Shown piece after piece: positions 7,160 through 8,230 of a DNA stretch of 8,230 nucleotides. A program made the translations under genes and the position numbers. The notes beneath the pieces are model-generated. The model searched no databases. It was not told the origin of the DNA and saw nothing but the letters and a program-made list of their open reading frames with translations. The DNA lies in the NCBI GenBank assembly GCA_001897035.1, contig MKRS01000437.1, forward strand, positions 1 through 8,230, given 5' to 3'. This DNA comes from Bacteroidales bacterium 45-6. Its GTDB lineage: Bacteria; Bacteroidota; Bacteroidia; Bacteroidales; Dysgonomonadaceae. The stretch's first letter is position 1, and each line of letters starts with the position of its first letter.

Positions 7160-7440
7160 AACACGGTCTTTTAAATGGTTTATCAATCCGTCACGGCGGG
7201 TGCAGCCTCGCCCCAAAACTACCGACTTCGGAGGTAGTTTCCCCTCTGGAAGAGCAAGGGTTTTCCGGTTACGGAAAACGTTTCGCGTTACGCGAAACAT
7301 ACCTTGCTATTTGCCCAGACGCAAATGTTTTTTGCCCGCGACGGGCAAAGTTTTACCCAAGAATAGAAGGGTAAAAGTTTGCACTTGAAAGGGCATCTTC
7401 CGGGGTGTCGCCGGAACTCAAAAGGCGACCCCGACCCCGA
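7160..7440. other. Expected oriT-bearing non-coding region upstream of mobA
   Basis: In CTnDOT-type elements oriT lies next to the mobilization genes, and this stretch directly upstream of mobA is non-coding and packed with inverted repeats. The exact nic site cannot be named from the sequence alone. The location is inferred from gene order and structure, not from a recognised nic motif. Confidence 0.5.
7216..7416. repeat. Array of seven short hairpins with different arm sequences
   Basis: Seven inverted repeats follow each other: AAACTACC/GGTAGTTT (7216-7240, loop 9), GTTTTCCG/CGGAAAAC (7260-7279, loop 4), GTTTCGCG/CGCGAAAC (7280-7298, loop 3), ATTTGC/GCAAAT (7309-7326, loop 6), TTTGCCCG/CGGGCAAA (7331-7349, loop 3), TTTTACCC/GGGTAAAA (7351-7376, loop 10) and TTCCGG/CCGGAA (7398-7416, loop 7). 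All arms are perfect. Hairpins 2 and 3 abut each other and look related, as do 4 and 5. They would form in single-stranded transferred DNA or in the mobA leader RNA. Roles in oriT recognition, priming of the complementary strand or attenuation are possible. Confidence 0.8.
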
Positions 7441-7469
7441 CCGTAACGTTATCGGATGCAAAGTTACGG
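7441..7469. repeat. Inverted repeat CCGTAAC/GTTACGG
   Basis: Perfect 7-base arms at 7441-7447 and 7463-7469 with a 15-base spacer, extendable by TT/AA after one mismatch. This eighth repeat has a longer loop than the hairpins to its left and overlaps the candidate mobA promoter, so it may be an operator for a dimeric protein such as MobA rather than a simple RNA hairpin. Confidence 0.55.
7459..7466 (-). promoter_or_regulatory. Candidate -7 element for the mobA-mobB operon
   Basis: The minus strand reads TAACTTTG, an exact match to TAnnTTTG, followed by C. It would start transcription near 7452 and give a leader of about 290 bases that includes all seven hairpins before mobA. A -33 TTTG is not visible, so an activator may be needed. 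The phased GTGG repeats lie about 36 bases upstream of it. Confidence 0.4.
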
Positions 7470-7502
7470 GTGTATATAACTCGTTGTATGTCACCGTTTG
7501 AT

Positions 7503-7528
7503 GCCACTCGAAGCCACAAGCTTCCACC
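7503..7528 (-). repeat. Three phased GTGG motifs upstream of mobA, similar to those upstream of the cargo
   Basis: On the minus strand GGTGGA, TGTGGC and AGTGGC start exactly 10 bases apart. The first 16 bases, GGTGGAAGCTTGTGGC (7528 to 7513), match TGTGGCAGCTTGTGGC at 887-902 in 14 of 16 positions. Relative to the downstream gene both copies have the same orientation, toward mobA here and toward the cargo there. A shared DNA-binding regulator is a reasonable inference. Confidence 0.5.
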
Positions 7529-7529
7529 T

Positions 7530-7667
7530 CCCGAAAATAGGATGATTAACTCAAAAAGAAGGTTTTCCTTTGCTGCTGAAAACGGAATTAATGACTTATG
7601 TAAACGGGTCATTTTTTCATCGGTTAAGTAAATAAAACGGATATAATAATGGTGTAATGAAAGAACT
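7530..7667. other. Non-coding stretch with no recognised element
   Basis: This AT-rich part of the mobA-parA gap shows no convincing frame, hairpin or exact promoter box. TTCCTTTG near 7565 is one base from the -7 consensus but is about 350 bases from parA. I see nothing firm here. Confidence 0.4.
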
Positions 7668-7780
7668 GATATGCTGATATAATTCACTGCTGAAAGATGC
7701 GGGTTATTGGTTTACTGAAACCAGTAAATCAATGTTCGGTTGAAATAAGCCAACCAAACCATCATTCAAATCAGCATATC
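7668..7780. repeat. Nested inverted repeats between mobA and parA
   Basis: An outer perfect 11-base inverted repeat, GATATGCTGAT (7668-7678) and ATCAGCATATC (7770-7780), encloses an inner one at 7706-7733, ATTGgTTTACTG and CAGTAAAtCAAT with a 4-base loop and one non-Watson-Crick pair. The arrangement is nearly centred. It could be an operator, a centromere-like site for the ParA system next door, or part of a transfer origin. None of these is proven by the sequence. Confidence 0.55.
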
Positions 7781-7892
7781 CGTATCGAACAAAATAAATA
7801 ACCGGATGAGTGGGATACGCACACAAGTAATGAAATAAATAAACAATGCTGCCAGCGGTTTACTGAAAGCAGGCAGGGAATTAAATAAATAA
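7709..7892 (+). repeat. Short direct repeats upstream of parA
   Basis: GGTTTACTGAAAnCAG occurs at 7709-7724 within the inner inverted repeat (the last position differs slightly in context) and again at 7857-7872. AAATAAATAA occurs three times, at 7792-7801, 7833-7842 and 7883-7892. The surrounding sequence is AT-rich and non-coding. The A-rich copies may simply reflect composition, while the 15 to 16 base repeat is less likely to be chance. Confidence 0.4.
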
Positions 7893-7916
7893 TTAATCAC
7901 TTAAAAAATTACTGAA

Positions 7917-8230
7917 ATGAGTAAAGAACCGATTTATGTGGCATTCTCGACCCAAAAGGGCGGAGCCGGAAAAACAACCCTCACTGTGCTGGTAGCTTCT
8001 TATCTGCACTACGAAATGGGCTACAACGTAGCCATCATCGACTGCGATTTTCCGCAGCACAGTATTCACAGTATGCGAAAACGGGATTTTAAAATGCTGG
8101 AAGACGACGAGTTCTACAAAGGAATGGCCTACGAGCAATTCACCCGGCTGGAAGGTAAGAAAGCCTATCCCATTGTAGAGAGCGACACAAGCAGGGCGAT
8201 AGCCGATGCCGAACAACTAGTCGAAGATTA
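7917..8230 (+). CDS. parA: ParA/TraA-like ATPase of the conjugative element (3' end beyond the window)
   Basis: The frame opens at the ATG 7917 and is still open at the window end, so only 104 residues are visible. It begins MSKEPIYVAFSTQKGGAGKTT. QKGGAGKTT is the deviant Walker A motif of ParA/MinD ATPases, with the signature lysine before GG, and AIIDCDFPQHS at about residues 39-49 matches the family's switch motif (DxDPQ, here DFPQ). Full-length members are about 250 residues, so roughly 40 percent is seen. In CTnDOT-type elements a ParA-like gene (often called TraA) heads the transfer operon divergently from the mobilization genes, and the position fits. It may act in element maintenance or DNA positioning for transfer. 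A clear promoter was not found upstream. Confidence 0.9.
   Translation, partial: MSKEPIYVAFSTQKGGAGKTTLTVLVASYLHYEMGYNVAIIDCDFPQHSIHSMRKRDFKMLEDDEFYKGMAYEQFTRLEGKKAYPIVESDTSRAIADAEQLVED

Noticed and set aside
7160..7300. N-terminal extension of mobA to 7300
   Set aside because: The extra residues are translations of the hairpins; MobA proteins begin near the basic GGRPPK segment, as with the ATG at 7159.
7216..7416. CRISPR array
   Set aside because: The hairpins have different sequences and irregular spacing, so there is no constant repeat with spacers.
7288..7687. Two minus-strand frames of 79 and 89 codons in the mobA-parA gap
   Set aside because: They cross the hairpins and repeats, lack known motifs and have no supporting context.
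7893..8216. Minus-strand frame of 107 codons at the right end
   Set aside because: It is antisense to the ParA gene, whose Walker A motif is unmistakable.

Overview
The window looks like the mobilization region of an integrated conjugative element of the CTnDOT type from a Bacteroides or related Bacteroidales genome. This rests on three things: a MobA-MobB-MobC type mobilization set, a ParA/TraA-like ATPase divergent from mobA, and promoter-like boxes of the Bacteroidota form TAnnTTTG. No search was run, so family names come from recognising motifs in the translations.

Layout from left to right. Positions 1 to about 96 appear to be the edge of a foreign insertion, probably an insertion sequence, which cuts into mobC. 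Positions 97-801 (minus strand) hold the N-terminal third of the MobC/TraG-type coupling protein, ending shortly after its Walker A motif. Positions 802-1001 are a control region with four helically phased TGTGGC motifs. Positions 1002-5384 (plus strand) hold three closely packed genes opposite in direction to the mobilization genes: a 767-residue membrane-anchored protein of unknown family, a 429-residue protein with a C-terminal Mrr-like PD-(D/E)XK nuclease domain, and a 256-residue protein of unknown family. The first two are clearly AT-rich compared with the backbone. The third is closer to backbone composition. Positions 5449-7159 (minus strand) hold mobB (relaxase) and mobA (accessory DNA-binding protein). 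Positions 7160-7916 are a long non-coding region with a tight series of about eight different hairpins, expected to contain or adjoin oriT, followed by nested inverted and direct repeats. From 7917 to the window end lies the start of a ParA-type ATPase (plus strand).

How it fits together. MobA and MobB should form the relaxosome at oriT in the hairpin region and pass the nicked strand to the MobC coupling protein. Here mobC is separated from mobB by the three-gene cargo and is also interrupted, so self-mobilization through this mobC is probably impaired unless another copy exists. The cargo is the most interesting part. A membrane protein paired with an Mrr-like nuclease, placed inside a conjugative element, has the look of an anti-phage or anti-plasmid defence operon. 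I cannot match it to a named system. A 16-base motif is shared between the cargo upstream region and the region upstream of mobA, which hints at common control of cargo and transfer.
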